A DNA stretch of 64,000 nt from positions 11,097,001-11,161,000 of the forward strand of contig NC_063263.1 of the NCBI RefSeq assembly GCF_019578655.1. Reading direction: 5' to 3'. Position 1 is the first letter of the stretch. Every line of letters starts with the position of its first letter. The notes under the pieces were generated by a model. It ran no database searches. It was not told the origin of the DNA and saw only the letters and a program-made list of their open reading frames with translations. Both the position numbers and the translations under genes were made by a program. Of this stretch, positions 49,067 to 61,200 are shown piece by piece. The DNA comes from Ricinus communis. Taxonomy: Eukaryota; Streptophyta; Magnoliopsida; Malpighiales; Euphorbiaceae.

Positions 49067-49360
49067 GACCAGTTTTACACACTCAAATATTAATAATTTT
49101 AAATTCTACATATTAAATTGTAAGTTTTAAAAGCTTAAACACTTGATTATTAAATTAAACAAGTTAACACATCATTTTGTAATAAGCTGATATGAATAAC
49201 CTGTAACCTGTTGTTGACCTGCTGTATACATTCAATTGTAAATATTTATTAGGTTGATACACTAAATTGTAACTTTTAAAAATTTAAATATTTAATTATC
49301 AAATTTTAATTAATTCAAATACTATTTTTATAATTATTCTATACTGGGATATCTTGAGAT
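48340..49360. mobile_element. Inverted-repeat element with doubled arms
   Basis: The segment 48468-48600 reappears as its reverse complement at about 49225-49355 (shared 'ttataaaaatag', 'aaaatttga(c/t)aattaaatatttaaa', 'ttttaaaagttacaa', 'aaatatttacaattga(g/a)tgtata'). Each arm contains a second related subunit (48345-48460 on the left, about 49075-49200 on the right), so the arms are each a two-unit repeat. About 0.5 kb of AT-rich spacer with no recognised protein lies between. It fits a non-autonomous long-TIR DNA element; no target duplication was identified. Confidence 0.5.
49024..49064. repeat. (AT)n microsatellite
   Basis: About 41 bases of AT repeat at the inner edge of the right arm of the inverted-repeat element. 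Confidence 0.95.
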
Positions 49361-50742
49361 ATAATTTCAAAAAAATATTTATTTTATATGAAAAGAAATT
49401 AAACAAATTTATTTTATAAAGTTGCATTAGCTTTTTTATATAATTCCTCGGTGTAGAGAGATTTTATTAATATTTATATCATCTTCACTTTTTTTTGTTT
49501 CTTATTTAGTAAATATATTCTTTTAGCCAAGAGATTAAGATTAGGAACTTAGGATGTAATGAAGCATTTAATAGAATCGCCATTATATGATATGTTTCAT
49601 TATTTTGTTTGTAAATAAATTATCTTTAACATAATATAATCATAAATACATAATATAATCAATTATCATTAATTTAATGCAATGCTTAATATACAAAAGA
49701 AAATCCACATCATAATGATTATATATAATATATTTATATTTATTTATTTTTTATTTATTATATAATCAATTATTCTTAATTTAATATAATGCTTAATATA
49801 TAAAAAAATTATGTAATAATGAATACTTACAATATTTTTTATTTTTTTATTTTTTTATTTTTTTATTCTTTTAGCAATATAATTTAAACACTTTTAATCA
49901 CCACCGACCACTATCATCTTGTAACTGGTGATCGGATTTAGGCGATCGACAACCAAATTCCTATGACTAATGACTGGATTTTGACGATTAGTGACGACAT
50001 TCCGATGGCTGACAATTGATGATCGGATTCCGACAACCGGTAATATTTTAAAAGATAATAATTTTTTTATTTTTAAATAATTTATTTTAACATTTTATTT
50101 CTACATCAACTATTATCTATAAATTAAATATTAAAATAAAAATTATAATTATATTATACTATTTTCTTTTTTGTTATAATTAAATATGACAATAAGATAA
50201 TGTATACATTACATTACATTCCATTCCATTATTTATTTAATTTTATTACTTAATTGATTATATTATATTATATTACATTCTTTATTTGATTGATTACATT
50301 ACATTACATTATATTACGCTCTAAAAGTTTTAAACAGAAAAATAATTTCAGAGAACATATATATGATTGCAATGCTTCACTATGGTAAAATCTATATATT
50401 CTCAATGAAATAACCTGATTTGTAAAATTAAGAAGAACATATTACTTTCTAGATATGAATAAATAAATAAATTTTCTTTTTAAACAAAGACAACTTTATC
50501 ACAAATTTTTTGAATCATGTGAAGTAATTTGTGATAAAAAAATTATTTTAAAATGAGATGCGATAATTCAAACTTCACTAGACTTAAAAAGAAAAAATTT
50601 AAAATAAATTGTGATACATATTAACTTGTTGGCACTAAAATTGAAAATAATCACACATCAATATGTCATTTCCTTCATCATTTACTTGATAATGATTCCT
50701 CAAAATTACATGTATAGGCAGAAATAAAACAATAATGTATAT
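49361..50742. other. Intergenic DNA downstream of copy D
   Basis: No gene seen. It includes simple-sequence stretches rich in 'ttaca' and 'ttcca' at about 50200-50320, and the 3' untranslated region of copy D at its right edge. Confidence 0.6.
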
Positions 50743-53700
50743 CTATCTCCTCTGGAAATTAAAGGACTTGATAGAAACACCAAAGGTAAATGCAAAGAGG
50801 AGCGCAAACCCAAGAATTACACCTGCAACTACTATTACAAAATCATGGTTGAAACCATAATAATCTTTTATAAATTCTTCAATTGTTTGCTTATCTTCAA
50901 GAACATTTTGCATGTCTCCAAATTGTGAAGCAATTAGTCCATATAAGGTCCATGATACTGGGCATGCCCAGTAGTACCATCTCCACCACACAGGCATCCT
51001 CTGTTATATTACACAAATCAGAGAAAATGGTAAAACAGAATTTAGTCAATATTGCCAAAAATGAAACAGAAACAGAAAAACTTAAGGCTCCATTTGTTTT
51101 GCAGATTTTTTTTTTTTTCTGAAAAATATTTTTCAGTTTTTCTGATAACCTGTCGGAAACCAAACATCAGAAACTATAATATTTTCCTTGTGACAAATTA
51201 AAAATGGAGCCTGAGGGTACTTGGATAATACTTACAGTTCGCGGGATTATAAATCCTGAAAAGAGATTCCATATTCCATAAAATGCTGAGGAAATAATGG
51301 CTGCAATTTGGTGATTAGGCGTCGCAGCAACACACATCATTCCAAACAAGGTGAAGTACAATAATGTGAAGAACATGAAGAACAGATACCAAAAGAACTT
51401 GGCAATAGACCAATCAAATCCAATCATTGCATATGTTATAGTACCATATACAACAGCTTGACAGAGTAGATAAGGAATCTCTACCAAAACCTGCAACAAA
51501 GTATTAGGTTTATTTAAAAAGACAGAACATAAAAATCCACACTGAGGAATTTCTTAAAGGTGGCATAAAGCTTATTACCTGTGCATAAGCATAAGGCATA
51601 GCTGAGTACATTCCGGCAGCTCGCTCTCTGTAGAAGACGGTTCTTTCAACAGCCACCACTGGTTGCACGGAGGCTGAATTTTGCACTCCGAGGAAAAGGA
51701 CTGCTGCGTACATTGAACCCGCAGCATTAAATATGTCCTGTTGCTTAGACCTGCAAGAGAAACAGGTTAAATGTCTTTCAGAATGTGATTTTGTTTTCTT
51801 GGAACTGTTTTAGTTGTACTGCAATGGGACTTACCTTCTGCTACCAAGTTCCCAAAAAATTGTTCCAAACATCAAAGCTATAAAGCTCGTGAACAGAAAT
51901 CTCACAGCAGTATACGGTGGATTCCTCCAGTATGACAAACGTTGTTTCCATAAGCAAGCCAAACATTGGGTGAAAAATGATTGCGAGTATTTTGTAGGGA
52001 AATAGAGGTCATTTAAACCAGGAGCAGGTATGCTTAATTCCTTTATCATTGCTTTGTTTCTCCTGTAATACATACAACAAATCATTGAAAAAGTTAAGAG
52101 CTATTTTGATTCAAGGCAAAAAGCATAACGAAAAGCCCTGGAGTTCATGGAGCAATGGGAGCAAAAGTGGCCCAAAGGGCATTAATGAAGTTTTTAGAGT
52201 TTTTGTCAGAGTTGGGCTTTTGGTGATTTCTGAGCCGAATTTCTTCATCTGAGGCTCCAGATTTTAATAATCTTTGGCAGACTCTGTTGCTTTCTAATAC
52301 TATTTAGTTGAAATTTATCACTTGATAAATCTGTCAAGTTTGTTGACTTCTTTACCAACTTATCTTATTTGAGTTGGATTAGGATTTCTTAAATAAGTAG
52401 AAGAATTTAGTTTAATGAATGAATAATTTAGTTTATCATTAGAGAAATACCTGTAGAGTTCTGAATTTTTATAAATGTCACTGAAATCAATCCCCATAGC
52501 TAACTCTTGTGCAGTACTGGTGACTTCCAGCATCCAAGTTGCTGGGTTATAACCATCTTTGATTTTACTGACTCCTTCAATTCCCTAGGTAAAAAGAATG
52601 ATAACTGAATTAGCACGAGTCTAATAAGAAAAGAAATTTAAGAAAAAAAAAAAAGGGTTTCTTAAGTTCTAGAATTTTTGTATTGCTACCTCAAAATATT
52701 TAATTAGATGGCAAGACTGGCGACCCAGTGGCCCGACATATATCTCTTCTCCTCCTCTCTTCATCAGGAAAAGCTGCAGTGCCATGATAAAGACATAACA
52801 TGAAGTGATGAACAGTGAACCACAGCCAAGAAAGCACTGTTACTAGTGATCTTTAAAAAATTTAAAACATCACTGACCTCGTCGAAAGCTTCAAATATAT
52901 CAATGCTTGGCTGATGAATTGTGCATACAACTGTTCTTCCTGTGTCCACAGTGTTCCTAACTGTTCTCATAACAATTGCAGCTGCTCTTGCATCTAGCCC
53001 TGAAGTTGGCTCATCCATGAATATAATAGAGGGGTTTGCTACTAGCTCAACTGCAATTGTAAGCCGTTTTCGCTGCTCTGTGGACAGACCATTCACTCCT
53101 GGCAACCCAACTAGAGCGTTTTTAATGGAATCCAGTTCCACAAGCTCCATGACTTCCTCAACAAACATCTGAGAAACAATGGAAAGAAAATGAGATGGCT
53201 GTCTGCAGATGAGATGGATTCATCTTTGCTGTGTACATTAACTGAGAACACAACTTCACAAACATTGTGAGCTGGACTGAACGGGTTAAGGTTGCTTTAA
53301 ACGTTTCAAAAAGGATTAGCTGTAAGGTAGAAATGCTTTGCGAACTAGAATGAAAATGCATGTTTGGTAAAAGAAGAAGAAAGAAAGTTCCAAACACGAG
53401 GCAAGTTGAACGGAACAAGCACATAGGATTTATAGAATTCAAAACAAAATCCTGCAACTAAAGCCTAAAAAATATACCTTTCTGGTATCCGAGTCAACTT
53501 CCGAGGGCAGACGAAGCCAGGCTGAGTATATTAAAGATTCACGGACAGTGACATGTGGAGAATGGATGTCATTCTGCTCACAGTACCCTGAAATTCTGGC
53601 AAATGTTTCTTGGTTCTTTGGGTATCCCGAAATTCTGATGTCCCCCTCAATATATCCACCAGTTTTCCTACCAGCCAGCACATCCATCAGAGTGGTTTTA

Positions 53701-55413
53701 CCGGCCCCACTAATGCCCATTAAAGCTGTGAGAACACCCGGCCTGAAAGCACCACTTACTCCCTTCAATAGCACCAATTTATCTTCAAGAACTCCCTGAC
53801 TTCTCATTTCCTGTAGATTCCGGTTTAACAAGATCAGTTCTATCCGATCATTATGTCATATTAAAAGAGCCACTCTTTTTTATTTTTATTTTTCTGACTG
53901 CTGATACCTGTGGCATGTCAACCGAGTATATAACATCATCGAAGGTGATGGAACGTGGTTCAAATGGAAGAACCATTCCTTTCTTCTTGTTATGGTTCAC
54001 CTCACTGATTTCACCATCACTACCTGCATGTAAATTGTAAATGAATTATAATCATAAGAACTTAATTAACAGGACTTAAAGCTCAAATATACATGATCAT
54101 CGAGCTGTCTTACTTGTGGTTGATATATGACTACTTCCATAGTTTCTTAACTGAATGGATGCTCCAGTTTGATCAGCAGGCTCATTACTCTGAGAATCCT
54201 CAGATATAACAGCTTGACGTTTCTCAAAAGCTGCCCAAGATTATTCAATCAATGTTAACATGAACTCTGAATTTCTGAAATCATAAAATTGAGAAGGTAA
54301 CAACACTCACGGTCAAGAAAAGTGAGAGCTAGGGCGAATAACAAGTTGAATACTAGCAAGAAACAAATCAATGCGCCTAGTCCAATCCAATACCAATATG
54401 CATATGGATAGAATCCGCGACTCTTCAACAGTTGAACTCCTAGCGATTCTGTCGAATTTGGAGGAATCTGTAATTTGTGGAACAAAATTCAGATACCAGT
54501 TGACTGCTAAGAGGCAAAATCACAATTGTAGAAATGAAAGTTTAAGTAGTTTACATGACTCCAGCTATTTCCAAGAAATTCATTAACAACAATAGCATTC
54601 TGCCCATACATCAATGGTGACAACCAGTAAGCCCATATCCACCATTTTTTTATCTCCTCTAAGGAATTAAACAAATAGAAGACGTTAAAATTAGTCCAAG
54701 CTTCCGTTTGGAAAGAGAATTGGTTTGTAACATACTGCTAAATGCTAATTATACCTCGTGACAGGACAAAGCCACCCAATGCAAAAAGTGTTAGCAGTGC
54801 AAAGGATCCAAAGGTGTTAGCAACAATCATGTTTCTTCCAGCTGCAGCAATGAATCGAAATAGTCCAGATGCCATCTGGTTAACAAATAAGAGCAGAAGA
54901 TACTGCTTAAAGAACCTGCAGATACAATCGTTTTAGAACAACTTAATCAGAAAAAGAAAAAAAAAAATTGCTTCAGACAACTTAATCAACCCAGATCTTT
55001 CTTTCTCTTTTCATTGTTACCTTCCAATATTAGGATCAAATCCAATGGCATAATAATTGATGCAAACCCAGACACCAACTTCCACAAATGTGACAGGAAT
55101 TTTAAGAAGCCATGTGGGAAGAGAATATGACCATGCAGGATAGAATAGGAGGTCCCTTTGTTTGTAAAAAACAGGAAGCTTTGCAATGGTCATGGATAGT
55201 TCTGCCATACCATTGAACATGATTATGGTCACAGTGTAGAACAAAGCACCCAAATAAACTCCTCCATCAGTCAAAGTTTCGCGGTCCATCTCAGTCCTCA
55301 GGAAGAGTGTGATTGCAATGGTTGCCATAATTATAAGCTAGTAGCGGAAAGGAAAAATAATATTAGAAAAGAAATGTGAATGCATATGCAAAACTGAAAA
55401 TAAAAAACATAAC

Positions 55414-55459
<46 letters not shown>

Positions 55460-58240
55460 CAGGGAAATGCAAGTGCTGTGGATTTTTTTTACTTGGCTGA
55501 GCTTGAAGATGTAGAAAAATGAGTTTCTCTTCATGAGCAAGAACTCTCTTGAGATGCAAGCTTTAAGAAGCTCCCTCTTCCCTACACCATACTTTTTGGT
55601 TGCCAAAGCAGCTGGATGGCTCTTGGATTTATCAAATGGAATTGATAGCTCATCTCCAATTCTTCTTCCCACCTCATATGACTGGAGTGCCTCAGAAAAT
55701 TCCTTGACTGTGATAAAACGATAAGGCTGATCTCTACGTGCCCAATACTGCTTCTGATCTTTCCTTGACGTTACCTGCAATTAATTGATTAATGTTGGAA
55801 CTTTAAATATATGAATTTCTGAAAACCATATTCTGAAAATGAATAGATAAAGACTCTGATGAATTCATTACTTCCTGTAAGAAATCAGCCACGCCTTTGC
55901 GTTCAGGACACCTGAAGCCCATATATTCAAAGAAATCAAGTACTTGTTCCCGGGGACCTTGGTACACTATCTGGCCGTCTGACAGGAGAATAATGTCATC
56001 AAAGAGGTTATAAGTCTCCGGAGCTGGTTGAAGGAGGGAGATGACAGCAGTTCCATTAAGAATGTGAGTGGTTTGCTTCAGGCAGTTCACAATTTGGTAA
56101 GTCGTTGAACTGTCCAAGCCAGTAGAGATCTCATCCATAAATAGCGCCCTTGCCGGCCCAACCAGCATCTCACCTTTAATGATTATTTGAAATTTTCATG
56201 CACTTAGTTGAAAGTGCAAACAAAATCTGATTGCTATTTGGTTTTGGAGATGGACTTTTACCTGTTGTAACACGCTTCTTTTGTCCTCCAGAGATACCCC
56301 TTATCATTGCATTTCCTACCAAAGTATCTGCACAGATTTCCAATCCTAGTATCTGCAAATTTAAGAAAAAATGCCAATAACTATAAGCTAATCAAGAGAC
56401 ATTCCATTAGCAGTTTGAGAAAATCTTTCCAAGATATGAAAGCCGTTGCGATACCTTTAAAACATAATCCGTGACCACATTAGTCTCTTGACCTTCTGTT
56501 GCTGCAGCCTGTGACAGTAGCAATGTCAGAAAATTGCAGCTTAATCTAGAATATGCACTTTCAACTATGTTCTTATTGAATATGAACAAAAACACTAATT
56601 CAAATAGATGATTAAGATATTTAATATACATGGCAGTGATGAACGTAAAAGTACTATACGGAATATGGTTGGAAAATCCTGACAATTAGAATATTTGTTT
56701 GGTCAAATATCTTCTAAAGGAGTTCTTTAAGTCCTAATATCGAAATAACGAATGTTCTGTGCCTGTGGCCATCAGTTTGTGCCATTAATGGATTACCCTC
56801 TCACCTTCATAAAAACATCAATATCGGGATCAGGCTTAATATTTGCTGCTATTTCTCTTCTAGACAATTCGGCCAATAACTCTGCAAAATGCAAAAATTT
56901 GAACCACGGTCATGACTCAGTCAAGCAAGACCTCCACACTAGAGGGGAACAAAAAAGACAAGGTAAATCCATCTGACCATGTTGGCTTCCAACTCCTTGG
57001 CATCTTGCAGAAAAAGCCAAAGTTTCCTTCACAGTCAATTCGCCCATGTGTTCATCGTGTTGACTGATATATGCAGCAGTTCTCTGTGGTATGAATTCAT
57101 TCATCTTGTAACCATTGTAAGTCACATTACCAGAAAACTGCAAGAGAAAACACATCGATTCAAGTTAAAGATTAGAACCAAAGATATGCACAGAAGTTAG
57201 AAACTAATTTTCATGGAAGGCATGAAGCAATAAGAACTGAGAACCTAAAACCACCTTTAGATTAGGGTCAAGCTTTCCAGCCAGTGCCAACAAAAGAGTG
57301 GTCTTTCCAGAACTTGGAGGACCCAAAAGCAAAGTCATTCTGCAGTAATACAATACCGAAATATTAGGAAAGACAGCAAACTGTTCGCTTCAGATTAGAG
57401 AAGCCCCTGAGCAATCGTATGTTCATAATTCCAATCATACTGGTCTCACCTTGATGGCTTGATGATTCCACTAACATCCTTAAGGATGGTAAATGGTCTC
57501 TTTCTACTTGGAAGAATATGAAGAAAATTCAAGAAACCCTTCAAAGTCCAAGAAGAAAAAGGTTAATTTGCAATAAGTACTTGACAAACTAAACAAAAAC
57601 AAAATATTCCAATACTAACAACAAAAACTTTTTGTTAAAATTTGTTGTCAAGAAGAAGTATTCACCTCTATTATGCTAATAGAGAAGTTAACAAATGAAG
57701 GCAAGGCTCTGCCTCCTGATACAGCCTCTGCTTCAATATTTAGATGCTCGTATCTAACTTCAATTGTTGGAAGTTCAATACCAACTCTACAATACCAAGA
57801 AACAAGAAAAACAATTCTTTTGAGCATTTTCTTAGCAACCAAACAAACTAAAAAAGAAAACTAGTTAAAAAAACAAAAACAAAAGGAAAGAAAGAAAGAA
57901 GAAATCTTTTTCACCTATCAATACGGTTCTTGAGTTTCAACAAGAACTTCTCATTATCTTCTTCAGCCACTTTAACCAATCTCTCTATCAGAGTTTTCTT
58001 TTCTTGAAGTCCAAGATTATCAATGTCAATCTCACTAAAAACACCTTGAGATGCACTAAGCAATATACCTTTCCTCAAACGATCATAAGTAGGTAATTTT
58101 TCAAGTGCGGCCCATTTTAGAGCTTCTTCATCATCATCTTCTCTTCCAGATCTTGAAAAAACATCACTGTTGCTTCTCCATCCTACAAAACTCCCTCTTC
58201 TTAAGCTACTACTAGCTCTATAAATTTCACTGCCCTCCAT
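50743..58240 (-). CDS. Full-size PDR-type ABCG transporter, copy D (1437 aa, 24 exons)
   Basis: Exons: 58240-57915, 57786-57666, 57538-57450, 57339-57255, 57137-56978, 56881-56805, 56508-56455, 56352-56262, 56173-55872, 55774-55493, 55337-55021, 54915-54755, 54658-54555, 54467-54311, 54230-54114, 54023-53908, 53810-53478, 53168-52878, 52773-52690, 52584-52451, 52062-51835, 51750-51579, 51490-51236, 51000-50743. They total 4,314 nt, all phases consistent. NBD1: Walker A GPPSSGKT 185-192, signature ISGGQKKR from 324, Walker B LFMDE ending at 349. NBD2: Walker A GISGAGKT 885-892, LSTEQRKR from 992, [10 protein letters not shown] around 1014-1023. Two multi-span membrane domains follow the NBDs. 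It shares exon structure with B and C but is clearly more diverged from them (for example the linker around exon 15 and the C-terminal 80 residues). Intron 20 is 388 bp, versus 112 bp in B and C. Same PDR1-type family; substrate not deducible. Confidence 0.94.
51078..51180. mobile_element. Possible MITE remnant in intron 23 of copy D
   Basis: 'aaggctccatttgttttgca' followed by a T run and 'gaaaaatatttttc' resembles the end of a frequent plant MITE group with GGCTCCGTTTGTTT ends. No matching second end is certain (the nearby 'ggaaaccaaaca' may be it). Intron 23 is not enlarged enough to prove insertion. Confidence 0.3.
55413..55457. repeat. (AAT)n microsatellite in intron 10 of copy D
   Basis: About fifteen AAT/ATA triplets lie close to the donor of exon 10 of copy D. 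The corresponding introns of B and C lack it. Confidence 0.95.
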
Positions 58241-61200
58241 GTTGATAATGGATTTGTAGCAATTCCAATATCAAGAACCAAGCACAACTAAACCCTGTGC
58301 TTGCACTAATCTTCCCTGAACTTGTTTATCTGTATAAAGTGCTCAAGATTCTTGGTCATCAGGAATGTGACTCAACAGGTATTTGTAAGGATTAGGAAAA
58401 TGCAATGCAATTGGACTTCTTCTGAAGTTATGAAATGTCAAGAACTATGGATTCTTTATTATAAGGAAGTTGAAGTTGTAGTCAGAGACACTTTTTTAAA
58501 GGGAAATACTGATTGAGGTCGATGGACGCTACCTACCTCAAAATGCAAGAAACCGTCGCAATTGTTTACTAAAGTATAATGAGTAATGATGCTCAGAAAA
58601 ATCCAATTTTTATTAAAAGAAAAATCATATTCCATGAATTAATATAAATATAATGCAATGGTGTGCGATGGGTCAGTACCCTGATTTTCTTTTTGATAAA
58701 ATCAGTCATCATATTCCGAATTGAAATTTAGTCGTAAGTTTGATTTATTCTCCTCCATAAAAACTTCAACTCTGTTCCTTTCAAGCTAAATTTGATCAAT
58801 ATTATGAAATTAATTCAATTGACCACAAAATATTGACTGTTAAACGTATTATTAACAATAACAGAAGTCTGAAAAGGCCATCGTTTAAAAACTTATTTCT
58901 TGCTACATCCCTCGACTTTTCAAACTTACATAAGATTATTCCTTGTAATTTGATTTATTATACCAATTCAAATGGTAAGGGTTGTAAAAAGATAGTTTTT
59001 TTTTCTGAAATAAAATATTATTATTGACCAAAATATTGAGGAGTGTGTTAAAAAGTTTCAATCTCCATGGAATCTGGGGATGAACATGTGCCACCTTTAA
59101 TATATAAGCGTTTTTAAATTGGAAAAATCTTCATCCCACTGCAGCTTTACTGAGAGGATAATATTTAATCTTCCCATGACTAATCTCAAAACTCTTATCT
59201 TATTTAATTAATTTTCATCTTGTTTTTTTTTTTTTTTACCTTTTATTTTATTTTAAGCGATGTTCCATTATATATATATGAACTGGAGGTTATATAAGAG
59301 ATGTTCCATTATACCAAAATATTTGGTAAAAATAAAAAAGGAAAAAATTGGTTGGGAATATGATTGCATAGGTTTGAATGGCTAAATCAAAGTTTTCTGA
59401 CCATATAAATGGCAGCTTGCTGTGTGATAGGCTGGGTTATTAAATTTTAGAGCTGCAAATAAGGCAACCAGCTTAATTTCCAAAATTCTCATTTCCGTAA
59501 TGATTAACTAATTCAGATACAATTTCTTCCTTAAAAGACTAGACTATAATCAGTCGGACTCTGAGAATTTTGAATCTGAGCTTGGCCCGGATTCTTTTTA
59601 TTATTATTATTATTGTTATACAATAAATTTATATTTTATATTTTATATTTTAGAAAATATATATTGATTTATTTGAATAAAAATAAAAATATACCGAACT
59701 AGGCCGGATTCAGTTATTATTTTTCCTCAAATAATAAATTTGTTAAAAACACAATGTTCTTTACGAAAACTAAAAGAATTTTTTGTGCCACGTACTATGA
59801 ATTTTTAATTTATTATGAGATTTTATTTTAAATTTTAAATTTTTTGAAAGAATTTGAGTTAATTACTAATTATAAGAATTCTTTTTTAAAAAATAAAGTA
59901 GGCCAAACTCGGTGATAATGCTATTATTTAGAAAATTAAAACTAATAAAGTTACTAATGTTAGTTTTAATATATTGATATTATAAATTAATTAGTCGAGT
60001 ACTCGTAGCATTACATAACTATTATTATTATTTCGATTATAAAATTAAATTAATAGATATAATTTTATAAAAATTTAATATTTATTATTAATTTAGAATA
60101 ATTAAAAAATAATAGCAAACTAATTATCTTTAAATGTTTTTAATTTTTTAAAATTTTAAGATTTTATTAGTGAAATAAAATAAAAATTATTTTAAAAATA
60201 TTTATTAATTAACTTTAGTATCATATAATTTGATACTATAATTAATGCTACTGTTTTTAGGATTAAAAATTTATTATATAATCAAAATTTATTTATTATT
60301 CAATATAATATTAAAAATATAATTTAAGATGTTTTCTAGAATTAGAATTATAATCTAATAAAATAATTATTTCTTTTAGTTAATATAATATTAATATTAA
60401 TTTTTTAAGGATAGAATTGGTATTATTGTCTTATTAGAAAACTGTTTATTAGTTAATATAATATTAAAATATAATAAAAAATACTATTTTTTAAAATTAG
60501 AGTAAGTATTTAATTATGAATATAATTTATTAATAGAAAAATTTAAAAATTACATATAATATTGAATTCTATATGTCAAAAGAAAAATTTTATGTGTCAA
60601 AACTAAACATACATGTAAAAAATTTAGATTTTAAAAATTAATATATATATATATATATATATATAAATTTTAAAAAAAATAATTTTTGCTCAGTTTTAAA
60701 TTAGTAAAAATATTTTAAAGTTTTCAAACTGTAATATATATGAAATCTTTATAATGGAGAGGTCTTAAGCGGTTAATTTAAACAGTAAGAAAAATAATGA
60801 AAATTTCTTAAAAGATATTATGAATTGCAGTAATGTTATTAATTATTGTAAATTATAATAATGAGAATTAAATAGTAAAATATCAGTTTGTTAAATAAGT
60901 GCCTCATATTGTTGACCAAATATCTGTAACTATTCCAGTCTCGTTCAAACACGGAATGCCACAAGAAATCGAAGTCAACCAAACCAAAATTCTCTTAAAA
61001 CAATGGGATAATAAAGCCATAGTTTAAAATACAAGATCCTCATTCGTCAATCTTTTCGTTATCAGTGTTTTGTTTTGGTTACTTCACATTTTCATTTTTT
61101 TTAATTCCATATAATCAATAATTAATTTAAACGGATAAATGCAAACAATAGGATATAACCATACACCACTTGAAAATATTATTCCCTTTTTAAACTTTTA

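Noticed and set aside
52878..53168. LSTEQ instead of LSGGQ in NBD2 as a sign of a dead ATPase in the transporters.
   Set aside because: This degenerate signature is normal for plant PDR proteins and is shared by all intact copies.
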